A stretch of 64,000 nucleotides of DNA from Marimonas arenosa (GTDB lineage: Bacteria > Pseudomonadota > Alphaproteobacteria > Rhodobacterales > Rhodobacteraceae). The stretch covers positions 372,001-436,000 of the forward strand of contig NZ_JANHAX010000001.1 in NCBI RefSeq assembly GCF_030848945.1, in the 5' to 3' direction. Below are positions 35,597 through 45,858 of this stretch, piece by piece (position 1 is the first letter of the stretch; the number at the start of each line of letters is the position of its first letter). The translations under genes were made by a program, and so were the position numbers. Under the pieces are notes generated by a model. It made no database searches. It saw only the letters and a program-made list of their open reading frames with translations, and had not been told where the DNA came from.

Positions 35597-36360
35597 GCCC
35601 GGTCCTTCCGGACATAGATACCGCGCCGTTTTGCGTTCATCCGTGCGGTGTCCATGATCAGGCAGATATCGGTGGTGTTGAACGCGTGGTCGATGAACGC
35701 CCCCTCGCCCACCACGCCGCCCAGCCGAAGATAGGCCTTGATCAGTGCCGGCACCTTCAACATCGCCGCCCGACGGTCCAGCGCCGCTTCCGGCACCAGG
35801 TCCATGCGTTGGAAGTCCTTAGAGCGCACCCGCAACGCCTCGGGCGCCAGGTGCCTGTGGTGCAGCAGGGTCAAAGGTTGCGCCAGCGACATCACGTCGG
35901 TGCCGTGGAAGCTCGCCACACCGAACAGCAACTCGATGCCATGGTCCTCGACATAGCCGGCGAGGCCATTCCACAAATGATACATCGCCGCGCCGCCGCG
36001 GTAGTCGGGCAGAAGGCAAGATCGCCCCAACTCCAGCAGTCGTCGACCCGAGGCTCTGAGCGGGGTCAGGTCGTATTCGCTTTCGGAATAAAAGCGACCA
36101 GCGGCAGCTGCGTTTTCCTCGCGCATCAGGCGATAAACGCCGACCACGTGTTCCAGCGCTGTGGTACCGCGGTTGTGGTCGATCAGAATCATGTGATCGC
36201 TGACCGCGTCGAAGGCGTCTCGCTCGAGCCTCTCGGCGTGATCGACCATCTCACCGCCGCCGCCCAGTTCCTCGACGAAGACGTGATAGCGCAACCGCTG
36301 CGCCGCCCGCAGGTCCTGCTCGCTCTCTGCCAGCCTCACTTCGAATTGTGGCTCTGCCAT
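35593..36360 (-). CDS. olsB: L-ornithine N-acyltransferase OlsB (GNAT-like)
   Basis: This encodes 255 residues of the acyl-ACP-using OlsB family. The pattern is AAQRLRYHVFVEELGG near the start, VVGVYRLMREENA, LELGRSCLLPDYRGG (core motif) and LLFGVASFHGTDV. It makes lyso-ornithine lipid from ornithine and 3-hydroxyacyl-ACP. The start is ATG 36360 (MAEPQFEV). It is the first gene of the olsB-olsA pair. Ornithine lipids are phosphorus-free membrane lipids common in roseobacters. Confidence 0.9.
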   Translation of the reverse strand: MAEPQFEVRLAESEQDLRAAQRLRYHVFVEELGGGGEMVDHAERLERDAFDAVSDHMILIDHNRGTTALEHVVGVYRLMREENAAAAGRFYSESEYDLTPLRASGRRLLELGRSCLLPDYRGGAAMYHLWNGLAGYVEDHGIELLFGVASFHGTDVMSLAQPLTLLHHRHLAPEALRVRSKDFQRMDLVPEAALDRRAAMLKVPALIKAYLRLGGVVGEGAFIDHAFNTTDICLIMDTARMNAKRRGIYVRKDRA

Positions 36361-36454
36361 GTGCCCGATGTTCTGGATTGCGGTGGGCGCGGTTTTAGGC
36401 CGCCGCGGCGCAAGGGGCAAGACAGGTTAATTTTCGTTAACCTTTTGAAAACTT

Positions 36455-36640
36455 TCAGGCGTCATCAAAGACGGGTAACAGGGCGATCCGTGCCCCGTCG
36501 ATGACAACCTTGCCGGCTTCGGGGAAATTCACAGTGATTTTGCCACCCACGTTCGACTGCACTTGCCCTTTGCCCCAATCGGGACGGTCGGGGTGGCGCA
36601 CGAACATCCCAGGTGCAAGTATCGCGTTGAGTTCGTTCAT
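36455..36640 (-). CDS. DUF3553 family protein
   Basis: The 61-residue protein reads APGMFVRHPDRPDWGKGQVQ and GKITVNFPEAGKVVIDG, the complete small SH3-like DUF3553 fold. It may bind nucleic acid, as similar SH3/KOW-like barrels do; the role is unknown. The start MNELNAILAP is preceded by a GGAGGG site. It is divergent from chpT with 21 bp between starts, so the two promoters must overlap the coding ends. Confidence 0.85.
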   Translation of the reverse strand: MNELNAILAPGMFVRHPDRPDWGKGQVQSNVGGKITVNFPEAGKVVIDGARIALLPVFDDA

Positions 36641-36661
36641 TATCCCTCCACGGAGTGACGC

Positions 36662-37264
36662 ATGATCCAGTATACCCTGAACGTCGCCTCGCTGGTAGGC
36701 TCGCGCATCTGTCACGACCTGATCAGCCCGGTCGGCGCTATCAATAACGGCCTCGAGCTCATTTCCATGGGCGGCCCGCTGGAAACGCCCGAGTTGCAGC
36801 TGATCTCGGACAGCGTTATGAACGCCATGGCGCGAATCAAGTTCTTCCGAATCGCCTTCGGGTCATCGGCAGGCGAACAGTTACTGGGTGCCCCCGAGAT
36901 CGCCAAGATCGCCCACGACGCCTTCGCCTCGGGCCGCCACCAGGCCGACTGGCACGCCCACGGCGACATTTCCCGTGCCGAGCTACAGGCGGTATTCCTC
37001 GCAATGCTGTGTATCGAGATTGCCCTGCCGCGCGGCGGCACCATCGCGGTCACGCGCCAAGCCGGGATGGTTCGGATCACTGGCAGTGGTCCGCGTGTCG
37101 CCTGCGATCCGGCGCTCTGGGTTCCGCTCGCCGGGGCTGCCACGCCCGCTGCCGATATCCGCCCGGCGCATGTACAATTCGCCCTGCTGCCGTTGGCGCT
37201 GGCCAGCCTCGGCCGCACGCTCACGGTCTCGGAAACGCCGGAACAGATCGACATCGCGTTCTGA
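36662..37264 (+). CDS. chpT: Histidine phosphotransferase ChpT
   Basis: The 200-residue protein is the alphaproteobacterial ChpT. The phosphorylated His is H18 in SRICHDLISPVGAINNGLEL, at the start of the dimerisation helical bundle. The C-terminal half is a degenerate ATPase-like fold without ATP-binding boxes. It passes phosphate from CckA to CtrA and CpdR, which control motility and gene-transfer agents in Rhodobacterales. It is transcribed alone and convergent with proA. Confidence 0.9.
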   Translation: MIQYTLNVASLVGSRICHDLISPVGAINNGLELISMGGPLETPELQLISDSVMNAMARIKFFRIAFGSSAGEQLLGAPEIAKIAHDAFASGRHQADWHAHGDISRAELQAVFLAMLCIEIALPRGGTIAVTRQAGMVRITGSGPRVACDPALWVPLAGAATPAADIRPAHVQFALLPLALASLGRTLTVSETPEQIDIAF

Positions 37265-37281
37265 GCGCGCCGCGTGCGACG

Positions 37282-38547
37282 TCAGGCCCGCACCGTACCG
37301 TTGCCCTCGACAATGTATTTGAAGCTTGTCAGCTGTGCCGCGCCAACCGGCCCCCGCGCGTGCATCTTACCAGTGGCGATACCAATTTCGGCCCCCATGC
37401 CGAATTCACCGCCATCGGCAAACTGGGTCGAGGCATTCCGCATAAGGATAGCACTGTCGAGCCGCTCAAAGAACCGCGCGGCGGTGGCGTCATCCTCCGT
37501 GATAATACAGTCGGTATGGTTCGAGCCGTAGCGGCGGATATGGGTAATGGCCTCGTCGACGCCGGCCACCATCTTGGCGGCTATGTCCATGTCAAGGTAT
37601 TCCCGGCCCCAGTCGTCGTCCGTCGCCGGCATCGTGCCTTCGATCTTCTGAAGCGCCTCGTCCGCATGGACCCGCACACCGGCGTCAATCAACGCCCTGA
37701 TCACGCCTTGCCCGATTGTATCAACGATGCTTTCATGCACCAGCAGGCACTCGGCGGCACCGCAGATCCCGGTCCGGCGGGTCTTTGCGTTCAGCACCAC
37801 GTTCAGCGCCTTTACCGGGTCGGCGGCAGCATCGAGATAAACATGCACGATGCCTTCGAGGTGAGCGAAAACCGGCACCCGTGCCTCGCGTTGGACCAGC
37901 CCGACCAGCCCTTTGCCTCCGCGCGGCACGATCACATCGATGAATTCGGTCATCGTCAGCATTTCCGAAACCGCAGCCCGGTCGCGCGTCGGCACCAGTT
38001 GGATCGTGTCTTCCGGCAGGTCTGCGGCCTTCAACCCGTCGACCAGGCAGGCATGAATTGCCATGCTGGAATGAAAGCTCTCCGATCCGCCGCGCAGGAT
38101 CACCGCGTTGCCGGCCTTAAGGCAGAGTGCACCGGCGTCCGCGGTGACGTTGGGGCGGCTCTCATAGATCACCCCGATCACCCCCAGCGGGGTTCGCACC
38201 CGCTTGATATGCAGACCGCTAGGCCGGTCCCATTCCGCCATCACCTCGCCCACCGGATCGGGAAAATCGGCCACCGTGCGCAAGCCTTCGACCATGCCCT
38301 CGATGCGCGCTTCGTCCAGCATCAGCCGGTCCATCATCGCCGAGCTCAGCCCCTTTTCGCGGCTATAGTCGAGGTCTTTCGCGTTGGCCACGATGATCTC
38401 GTCGCGCCGCGCCCAGGCGGCATCGGCCGCCGCATGTAACGCCTCGGTCTTGGTCTCGGCACTGGCAAAAGCCAGTTGACCCGCCGCCGCGCGGGCCTTT
38501 GCGCCCATGTCCTGCATCAGCGCGTGAATATCGGCTGCATCCTTCAT
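37282..38547 (-). CDS. proA: Gamma-glutamyl phosphate reductase
   Basis: The 421-residue aldehyde-dehydrogenase-like enzyme catalyses the second step of proline synthesis. The catalytic Cys lies in [45 protein letters not shown] supplies the NADPH-binding region (quoted in part), and [22 protein letters not shown] the C-terminal block (quoted in part). It follows proB by 46 bp, and the obgE-proB-proA run is one direction. Confidence 0.97.
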   Translation of the reverse strand: MKDAADIHALMQDMGAKARAAAGQLAFASAETKTEALHAAADAAWARRDEIIVANAKDLDYSREKGLSSAMMDRLMLDEARIEGMVEGLRTVADFPDPVGEVMAEWDRPSGLHIKRVRTPLGVIGVIYESRPNVTADAGALCLKAGNAVILRGGSESFHSSMAIHACLVDGLKAADLPEDTIQLVPTRDRAAVSEMLTMTEFIDVIVPRGGKGLVGLVQREARVPVFAHLEGIVHVYLDAAADPVKALNVVLNAKTRRTGICGAAECLLVHESIVDTIGQGVIRALIDAGVRVHADEALQKIEGTMPATDDDWGREYLDMDIAAKMVAGVDEAITHIRRYGSNHTDCIITEDDATAARFFERLDSAILMRNASTQFADGGEFGMGAEIGIATGKMHARGPVGAAQLTSFKYIVEGNGTVRA

Positions 38548-38593
38548 TGTCTCGCCCTTTCCTTTGCGCCCGCCCGTTCTAACCGAACGGCCC

Positions 38594-40734
<2,141 letters not shown>

Positions 40735-40756
40735 TTACTCAAAGGCCCATTCCGGC

Positions 40757-41296
40757 TCAACTGAGTTTAAGACTGTAGGTCCAAGTGGGCACGTTCGCCC
40801 CGCGGGCCACGGAATAGGTCTCGGCATCGCCGAGGTATTGGAACCCCTGGTTGGTCAGCACCCGGGCCGAAGCGGGGTTATCCTGGAACACGCTGGCAAA
40901 AATCGTGTCGCTGCCCAGCGGATTGGCCGTGATGACCACCGCCACAGCCTCTTGCGCGATGCCGCTGTTCCAGAAGGCAGGCGCCACCCAATAACCCACT
41001 TCCGTCTGTTTCCGCCCGAGACGCTTGAGCCCCAGCACGCCCATCAGTTCATGTCCACCACTTCGGGTGCTGTCCATCGCCCACACGTCCTCGACGCGGT
41101 CATCCGATTGCGACCGGCGAATGAAGTCTTCGGTCATGCCCGGCGGCAACGGGTGTGGGATGACAGCGGTCTGCCGCGCCACCCGTTCGTCGCCAGCGTA
41201 AAGCTCGATGAGGCCCATATCCGACATCCTCAGCGGACGCAGGTCGAACCGCTCAGTCTCGATCACTGGCTGGTTTATTACTTTCTCGAAAATCAT
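40757..41296 (-). CDS. GNAT acetyltransferase (RimJ/RimL type)
   Basis: The 179-residue protein is of the RimJ/L branch. ETERFDLRPLRMSDMGLI is the usual start, GYWVAPAFWNSGIAQEAVAVV the acetyl-CoA motif (a variant of GYWL...GKGYATEA), and SVFQDNPASARVLTNQGFQYLG the C-terminal motif (quoted in part). It sits between rpmA and obgE, where an acetyltransferase is often found in Rhodobacteraceae. The target is unknown; ribosomal-protein acetylation would fit the neighbourhood but is a guess. Confidence 0.85.
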   Translation of the reverse strand: MIFEKVINQPVIETERFDLRPLRMSDMGLIELYAGDERVARQTAVIPHPLPPGMTEDFIRRSQSDDRVEDVWAMDSTRSGGHELMGVLGLKRLGRKQTEVGYWVAPAFWNSGIAQEAVAVVITANPLGSDTIFASVFQDNPASARVLTNQGFQYLGDAETYSVARGANVPTWTYSLKLS

Positions 41297-41421
41297 GCGT
41301 ATGTTTCCTCCGCAACGCGCGTGGTGCGCGCTGCCCTGACTTACAACTTTTCCGGGGCCCTCTTGCAGTCGCGCCGCTTCACTTTCCGGTGTCGCGGACG
41401 GCCTCCCTCCCGAAACGAGGA

Positions 41422-41450
41422 AGGGGACCGGCCTTGTTTGCCGATCCCCT
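41422..41450 (-). terminator. Hairpin after rplU-rpmA
   Basis: AGGGGACCGGC and GCCGATCCCCT pair over 11 positions with one mismatch around a 7-nt loop, 28 bp after the rpmA stop. There is no U-run. It may reduce read-through into the GNAT and obgE genes. Confidence 0.5.
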
Positions 41451-41477
41451 CCGTAGTCCTGAAACCTTAAGGTCGGC

Positions 41478-41747
41478 TTACTCTGCGGCCTCGGCTGCTG
41501 GGAGCACCGAAATGAAGGTGCGGCCCTTGAGGCCTTTGTGAAACTTCACGTTGCCGTCGACGGTGGCGAAGATGGTGTGATCCTTGCCCATGCCGACGCC
41601 TTCGCCCGGCCACATCTTGGTGCCGCGCTGACGCAGGATGATGTTGCCGGGAATGACGTTTTCACCACCATATTTCTTCACGCCAAGACGGCGTCCGGCA
41701 GAATCGCGGCCGTTGCGGGAGCTACCGCCTGCTTTCTTGTGTGCCAT
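41478..41747 (-). CDS. rpmA: 50S ribosomal protein L27
   Basis: The 89-residue protein is standard L27: [41 protein letters not shown] (quoted in part) and [13 protein letters not shown]. There is no N-terminal cleaved extension as in Firmicutes. It follows rplU by 21 bp. Confidence 0.98.
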   Translation of the reverse strand: MAHKKAGGSSRNGRDSAGRRLGVKKYGGENVIPGNIILRQRGTKMWPGEGVGMGKDHTIFATVDGNVKFHKGLKGRTFISVLPAAEAAE

Positions 41748-41768
41748 ATCGCTTCTCCTTTGTCCGTC

Positions 41769-42434
41769 TTACTTGGCCAGTTTCTTGGCCTGTTCAACCC
41801 AGCCTTCGCGCTCGATACGGCCCTTGAAGCTGAGTTTTTCGTCCATCGCCGCGATGTCGTCCGCTGACCACGCCGCGATCTGGGCGAAAGTGGTGACACC
41901 GGCTTCGTGCAGTTTCTTCTCCAACGCCGGGCCCACGCCCGAAAGCTGTTTCAGATCGTCGGCACCGGCCTCGGGTTTGGCGGCCTTCTTCGGTGCGGCT
42001 TTCTTTTCCTCCGGCTTCGGCGCGGCTTTCTTTGCCGGCTTCTTGGCTTCTGTCGCGGCCACGGCCACGGCGGCGACCGAACCTGCGCCCACGGCAGCCT
42101 TCACGCCGCTCTTGTCACCGCCGGATGCCAAGATCTCGGTGATCTTGAGCATGGTCAGCTGCTGGCGGTGGCCCTTGGTGCGCTTCGATGAGTGCTTGCG
42201 GCGGCGACGCACGAAATGGATGACCTTGTCACCCTTGATCTGGTCCACCACCTCGGCCTGCACGGCCGCGCCTTCAACGAACGGAGCCCCGACGACAACC
42301 TTGTCGCCACCGAGCATCAGCACTTCGTTGAACTGAACTTTTTCGCCTGCGTCTGCGGCCAGCTTTTCAACCGTGAGCGTGTCGCCCGATTGAACCTTGT
42401 ATTGCTTTCCGCCGGTTTTCATCACCGCGAACAT
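41769..42434 (-). CDS. rplU: 50S ribosomal protein L21 with C-terminal helix-hairpin-helix extension
   Basis: Of 221 residues, 1-103 are canonical L21 (MFAVMKTGGKQYKVQSGD; HFVRRRRKHSSKRTKGHRQ). A Lys/Ala/Pro-rich linker (about 104-157) leads to a helix-hairpin-helix domain (DDLKQLSGVGPALEKKLHEA, about 159-221), resembling domains that bind DNA or RNA. Such tails on L21 occur in Rhodobacteraceae; their job is unknown. The start is 42434. A consensus-like promoter lies at 42571-42599, leaving a leader of about 130 nt. Confidence 0.95.
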   Translation of the reverse strand: MFAVMKTGGKQYKVQSGDTLTVEKLAADAGEKVQFNEVLMLGGDKVVVGAPFVEGAAVQAEVVDQIKGDKVIHFVRRRRKHSSKRTKGHRQQLTMLKITEILASGGDKSGVKAAVGAGSVAAVAVAATEAKKPAKKAAPKPEEKKAAPKKAAKPEAGADDLKQLSGVGPALEKKLHEAGVTTFAQIAAWSADDIAAMDEKLSFKGRIEREGWVEQAKKLAK

Positions 42435-42831
42435 ATCGCATTTCCTTTTTTTCCGCGTCCTGTGGCTCCGGCTTGCCGGCATTTCCGGGGCGTGCCCCGC
42501 CTCGAACGGCGCGCCCGTGCGGGCGTCATTGAATCACAAACCCGGGCAAGAGGTCCTGCCCGGTTGCGCGCTTATCTTCAATCGCGGCGCCCCTGTCAAG
42601 GGCGAAACCCGGGCGGCCACGCCTGGGGGGTGACCCGGTCAGCAGGGACCGGCCAGCAGGTTCGGCGCGCAGGCCCCGATCACGTTTTCGTTTCATCGCC
42701 GAAACCCGCTTGTGGGAATCGCCCGGCTGGCCTTTGGATTTGCCTGCGCTGTCCGTCCGGCGCGCGAAGCCCGGCTTCGCTCCCGACATGGCTGCCTCGG
42801 ACGGCTCCAGCCCCGAAAAAGGAATATGCGC
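42435..42831. other. Divergent promoter region between rplU and the SET-domain gene
   Basis: About 400 bp hold no convincing gene. They contain the rplU promoter (42571-42599), several GC-rich dyads in the rplU leader (for example CCGGGGCGTGCCCCG near 42485), and presumably the promoter of the SET gene. The frames across this interval look non-coding. Confidence 0.4.
42571..42599 (-). promoter_or_regulatory. Strong sigma-70-like promoter for rplU-rpmA
   Basis: On the minus strand, TTGACA and GATAAG are separated by exactly 17 bp. It is the only good match upstream of rplU and implies a structured leader of about 130 nt. Confidence 0.6.
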
Positions 42832-43251
42832 ATGATGATGGTGCGCTGTTGTCTTAGTTCCTCTTCGATCGAGGGGCTCGGCGTTTTCGCTACCAAGGCT
42901 ATCAGTAAAGGCACGTTGGTCTGGCTCTACGATCCGCGGTTCGACGTCAGCTATTTCCGCGATGAGGTCGAAATGGCGCCGGCGCATTTCCGCGAATTCC
43001 TCGAACGTTACACCTACGAGCACCCGACCGACTCCGACCGGGTCGTGCTCGATTGCGACGAGGGACGTTTCATGAACCATGCCGAAACCCCGAATGTGGA
43101 TCTGTCCGACCCGGCCCGCGGCATCGCCACGCGCGGCATTCGGGCGGGCGAAGAGTTGACCTGCGATTACGGCCAGTTCACTCTCGGGGCCGTGGCCTTC
43201 CAACCGTCGCGCCATCAGGTCGGCAACCAGTTCCAGCTCGTCGCGGAATAG
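42832..43251 (+). CDS. SET-domain protein
   Basis: The 139-residue protein is a minimal SET lysine-methyltransferase fold: SIEGLGVFATKAISKGTLVWLYD, then RFMNHAETPNVDL (the N-H pair of the cofactor pocket) and GEELTCDYGQF (Tyr-containing end motif). It lacks the pre- and post-SET Cys clusters of histone enzymes. Several ATGs are possible (42826-42838); 42832 has the best spacing to AAGGA. In bacteria the substrate is unknown; ribosomal proteins are one possibility given the rplU neighbour. Confidence 0.85.
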   Translation: MMMVRCCLSSSSIEGLGVFATKAISKGTLVWLYDPRFDVSYFRDEVEMAPAHFREFLERYTYEHPTDSDRVVLDCDEGRFMNHAETPNVDLSDPARGIATRGIRAGEELTCDYGQFTLGAVAFQPSRHQVGNQFQLVAE

Positions 43252-43275
43252 AGCCTGCGGGCAAACGGGCGGGGA

Positions 43276-44196
43276 TCACAGATCCTCGCCCTGCATCTGC
43301 ACCGCTGCGGCGAGCCCGAGCGCATAGCTGAGATCGGCATACATCCGGTCGAACCCGGCAAACAGCCCGCGATTGAGCGCCCGCCCGGCGGGCGTTTTTG
43401 ACAACGCGACATACGCCTCTATGTCGCCATCCGACAATGGCGCGTAGGCCATCAGCAGATAGGCCATCAACCACTCGGTGGTATCGACCCTGATCTCGTC
43501 CTCCTGAGCCCAGACCTCGGCCAACATCTCGTCCTCGCTGACCGTCCAACCGCCGCCATCGGCCAATCCGCGATAGAACCGGTAATTTGAGGTCAGCGCC
43601 CCGGCAACGTTGAAGTCCACCAAGTCGTTTTCGTCGACATAGGCTTGCAGCAGCTCCAACCGGCGCGCCGTCGCGGCATCGGTCTCGGCCGCGCCCTCAG
43701 CCTCGGCCAGAGCAGTGCGCGCGGCCTCTTCCGTCGCCGGGTCGAGAAACGCTTCCCGGGCCAAAATTTCCTGACGCACGATCTGTCGGCCTCGCTCCGA
43801 GGCGAAGAAGACGTTCAGCTCCGCCAATTGTTCATCGGCGATCTCGCCTTTCAGTCCTGTCATGACAGCGGTCAGCATCTTGTCGCGATCATAGATACGC
43901 GCCACCACAGCCTGCCAGCTGCCGCCGCCATCAGCAAGAAATTCGGCACCGATCTCGTCACCGTAGCGGACACCTTCTATGCGCATCACTTCTAGCAACT
44001 CCGGCACCGCGATTGCCTCGGAAAGCCGCCGCCACTCCGTCGCCTGCCCCTCGACGCCCAACTCTGTCTCGGCCCGAACCGCACCGCGCTCGGGCAACAC
44101 TCCGGACGCAACCGACATGCAAACCGCCGCCAACAGCGTCAGAATGCCGGTCATGCCGTGCCAGTGCGGCGCCCGACGCCGGGCGGCAGCGATCAC
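43276..44196 (-). CDS. DUF2059 protein, second of a tandem pair
   Basis: The 306-residue protein has a signal-like N-terminus (about residues 14-42, ILTLLAAVCMSVASGV) and two DUF2059-type helical regions, including VFFASERGRQIVRQE and a similar YVALSKTPAGRALNRGL segment. These share the pattern F..(S)..G+. It overlaps its paralogue by ATGA. The domain is of unknown function; export to the periplasm is likely. Confidence 0.8.
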   Translation of the reverse strand: MIAAARRRAPHWHGMTGILTLLAAVCMSVASGVLPERGAVRAETELGVEGQATEWRRLSEAIAVPELLEVMRIEGVRYGDEIGAEFLADGGGSWQAVVARIYDRDKMLTAVMTGLKGEIADEQLAELNVFFASERGRQIVRQEILAREAFLDPATEEAARTALAEAEGAAETDAATARRLELLQAYVDENDLVDFNVAGALTSNYRFYRGLADGGGWTVSEDEMLAEVWAQEDEIRVDTTEWLMAYLLMAYAPLSDGDIEAYVALSKTPAGRALNRGLFAGFDRMYADLSYALGLAAAVQMQGEDL

Positions 44197-45050
44197 AGTT
44201 CCTCACCCCGCGTCATCCCGGCCATACGAACCGCGAGGGCCTCGAACCGGTTGGCCATGATCTCCCATTGGATCGCGTTCATCAGGTCATAGACCTGCTG
44301 CATGCGCTCATCTTCCAGTGCCGCGGCATACGTTTCGATCTCTTCCGTTGAAAAATCACGATAGGTCCAGGCCGAATTCGCCATGGCCGAAGCCTGCATC
44401 GACTCCCGCATCTTGTCCTCATCCTGGCTCAGAAGCTCGCGCAACTCGTTTTCATCGAAGGTCCGCCCGATCACGCCGGCCTGCCCCGCGGCCATCAGAA
44501 AGCGCAACTGAATCTCCTGCACGGCCCGCACCGCCAGCCCGGCACCGTCGATGGCATCGTTCATCCGCTTGATCTGCGCCAGGCGCTCGGGATCGGTCTC
44601 GGTAATCTCGGCCAACAGTCGCTCGCCTTCGGCCCGCTTGGGCTCATCCTCGGCCATGTGGCTCGCGTTTTCCACCTCGACCAGCCGCAGTCCCAGCGGC
44701 GTGGCATAGAACGCGGCGGCATGATTCAGCAACGCGTCGTTGAGAGTCTTTTCCAGGATGTCGACGGCCATCCCTCGCATGAGCGTCGAATCGAACACCT
44801 CTTCCGCGGCGCTTTTCCACTGATAGCCGAACTCTTTTGCCCGCATCCCCAGCATCATCGGTGCGTCCTCGGCCGCCAGCGCGATCGAATCTAGCGCCAC
44901 GTCGAACCCGGTCACCTGCAGAAACGCCACGAGCTTATCGCGGTCCGCCGCCCGCGCCGGCAGGGTCAATCCCAACACCAGAGCCAGAAAGGCCATGGCT
45001 ATTACCCGGCCGGATGCATTGACTGTGGCTCTGAAAGCCCTCTGTTGCAT
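44193..45050 (-). CDS. DUF2059 protein, first of a tandem pair
   Basis: This encodes 285 residues. A signal peptide ends near LTLPARAAD (residue 35). The helical repeat AAFYATPLGLRLVEVENA matches DUF2059 (F..T..G), and a second copy is seen at YAAALEDERMQQVYDL. It is a paralogue of the downstream gene, to which it is coupled by ATGA, and may form a complex with it. Function unknown. Confidence 0.8.
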   Translation of the reverse strand: MQQRAFRATVNASGRVIAMAFLALVLGLTLPARAADRDKLVAFLQVTGFDVALDSIALAAEDAPMMLGMRAKEFGYQWKSAAEEVFDSTLMRGMAVDILEKTLNDALLNHAAAFYATPLGLRLVEVENASHMAEDEPKRAEGERLLAEITETDPERLAQIKRMNDAIDGAGLAVRAVQEIQLRFLMAAGQAGVIGRTFDENELRELLSQDEDKMRESMQASAMANSAWTYRDFSTEEIETYAAALEDERMQQVYDLMNAIQWEIMANRFEALAVRMAGMTRGEEL

Positions 45051-45171
45051 ATGCGTCTCCCTGCTCAGATGCGCCTAGGCTGAAATCTAAGCCTTTTGCG
45101 CGCCAAAACAATGTAAAACGGTCCTTGCATGGGGGGGCAAAGCCGATTAAACGAAGCGCTCAGACCCCCGC

Positions 45172-45261
45172 GGAGAGGTGCCGGAGTGGTCGAACGGGGC
45201 GGTCTCGAAAACCGTTGTGGGTTCACGCCCACCCAGGGTTCGAATCCCTGTCTCTCCGCCA
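45172..45261 (+). tRNA. tRNA-Ser (anticodon CGA)
   Basis: The 90-nt class II tRNA has acceptor GGAGAGG/CTCTCC, an anticodon loop CTCGAAA (anticodon CGA, reading TCG), a long variable arm (TTGTGGGTTCACGCCCACC) and T-loop GGTTCGAATCC. CCA is encoded. The sequence following it carries the same G-rich site as the tRNA-Arg element. Confidence 0.96.
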
Positions 45262-45858
45262 CTAACTCCCCAGCAATATGCTGTTTTATTTCAATTTTTT
45301 CGCACCTAGCGAATTCCAATCCCCCACTCTGTCCCCCACATGAACGCGTCCACCCAGAGTTCCAACGCTTATTGCGAGCCAATCTGCCCGAATGCGATTT
45401 ACCAAGGCGCAGGCCAAGTCACCCGTGCTTGAAGCGCTCAGACCGCCGGTGGAAAGCGATCAAGGGGTCGCAGGTGGGTTGAGTCTCATGACGGCGCAGA
45501 ACGAGTCTGCCGGAGATCATATCCGCTGTGCCAGCGCCTGTGCAGCGAGGATGAAGAATAGATCAAAGATTAACGGGGGGCTTTGGAAATCAACTCGTCC
45601 CTAACCCCACCCCGGGGGTACACCCCCTTTTTGACGGTGTGCCTCGTATAGGTACAGCATGGTATTTTCCACAAACAAACACCATTGAATTTCACGCCGT
45701 CCTTTTGGTGTTGACCACCAACGGCTCCAAAGCCGTCCTTATTGCAGGCTGCTGCGAAAGCCCGGAATGAGCCCTTAGTTACTGATTACGGCACGTCGAA
45801 CGTCCGCATTTCTGGCCCCTCGCAAGCCAATTGGGATAGCTGGAATCATGTTTGCACG
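45262..45858. other. Gene-poor left flank of the catabolic island behind tRNA-Ser
   Basis: About 600 bp hold no convincing gene. The first 13 bp around the tRNA end (45255-45267) match 224-236 at the left end of the Arg element exactly on the opposite strand (AGTTAGTGGCGGA). The G-rich arm site is at 45320-45341. A C/G run, ACCCCGGGGGTACACCCCC, lies near 45606-45630. I see no integrase remnant. Confidence 0.4.
45320..45341 (-). promoter_or_regulatory. Third copy of the G-rich arm-type site, behind tRNA-Ser
   Basis: Read on the minus strand it is ATGTGGGGGA-N5-TGGGGGA, with heptamers 12 bp apart. It points toward the tRNA 3' end and ends 58 bp from it. The tRNA-Arg copy ends 57 bp from its tRNA. 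The agreement in sequence, orientation and distance supports a second insertion of the same element family. Confidence 0.6.

Noticed and set aside
45392..45604. 70-codon frame behind tRNA-Ser
   Set aside because: No motif, no ribosome site, mixed composition; probably chance.
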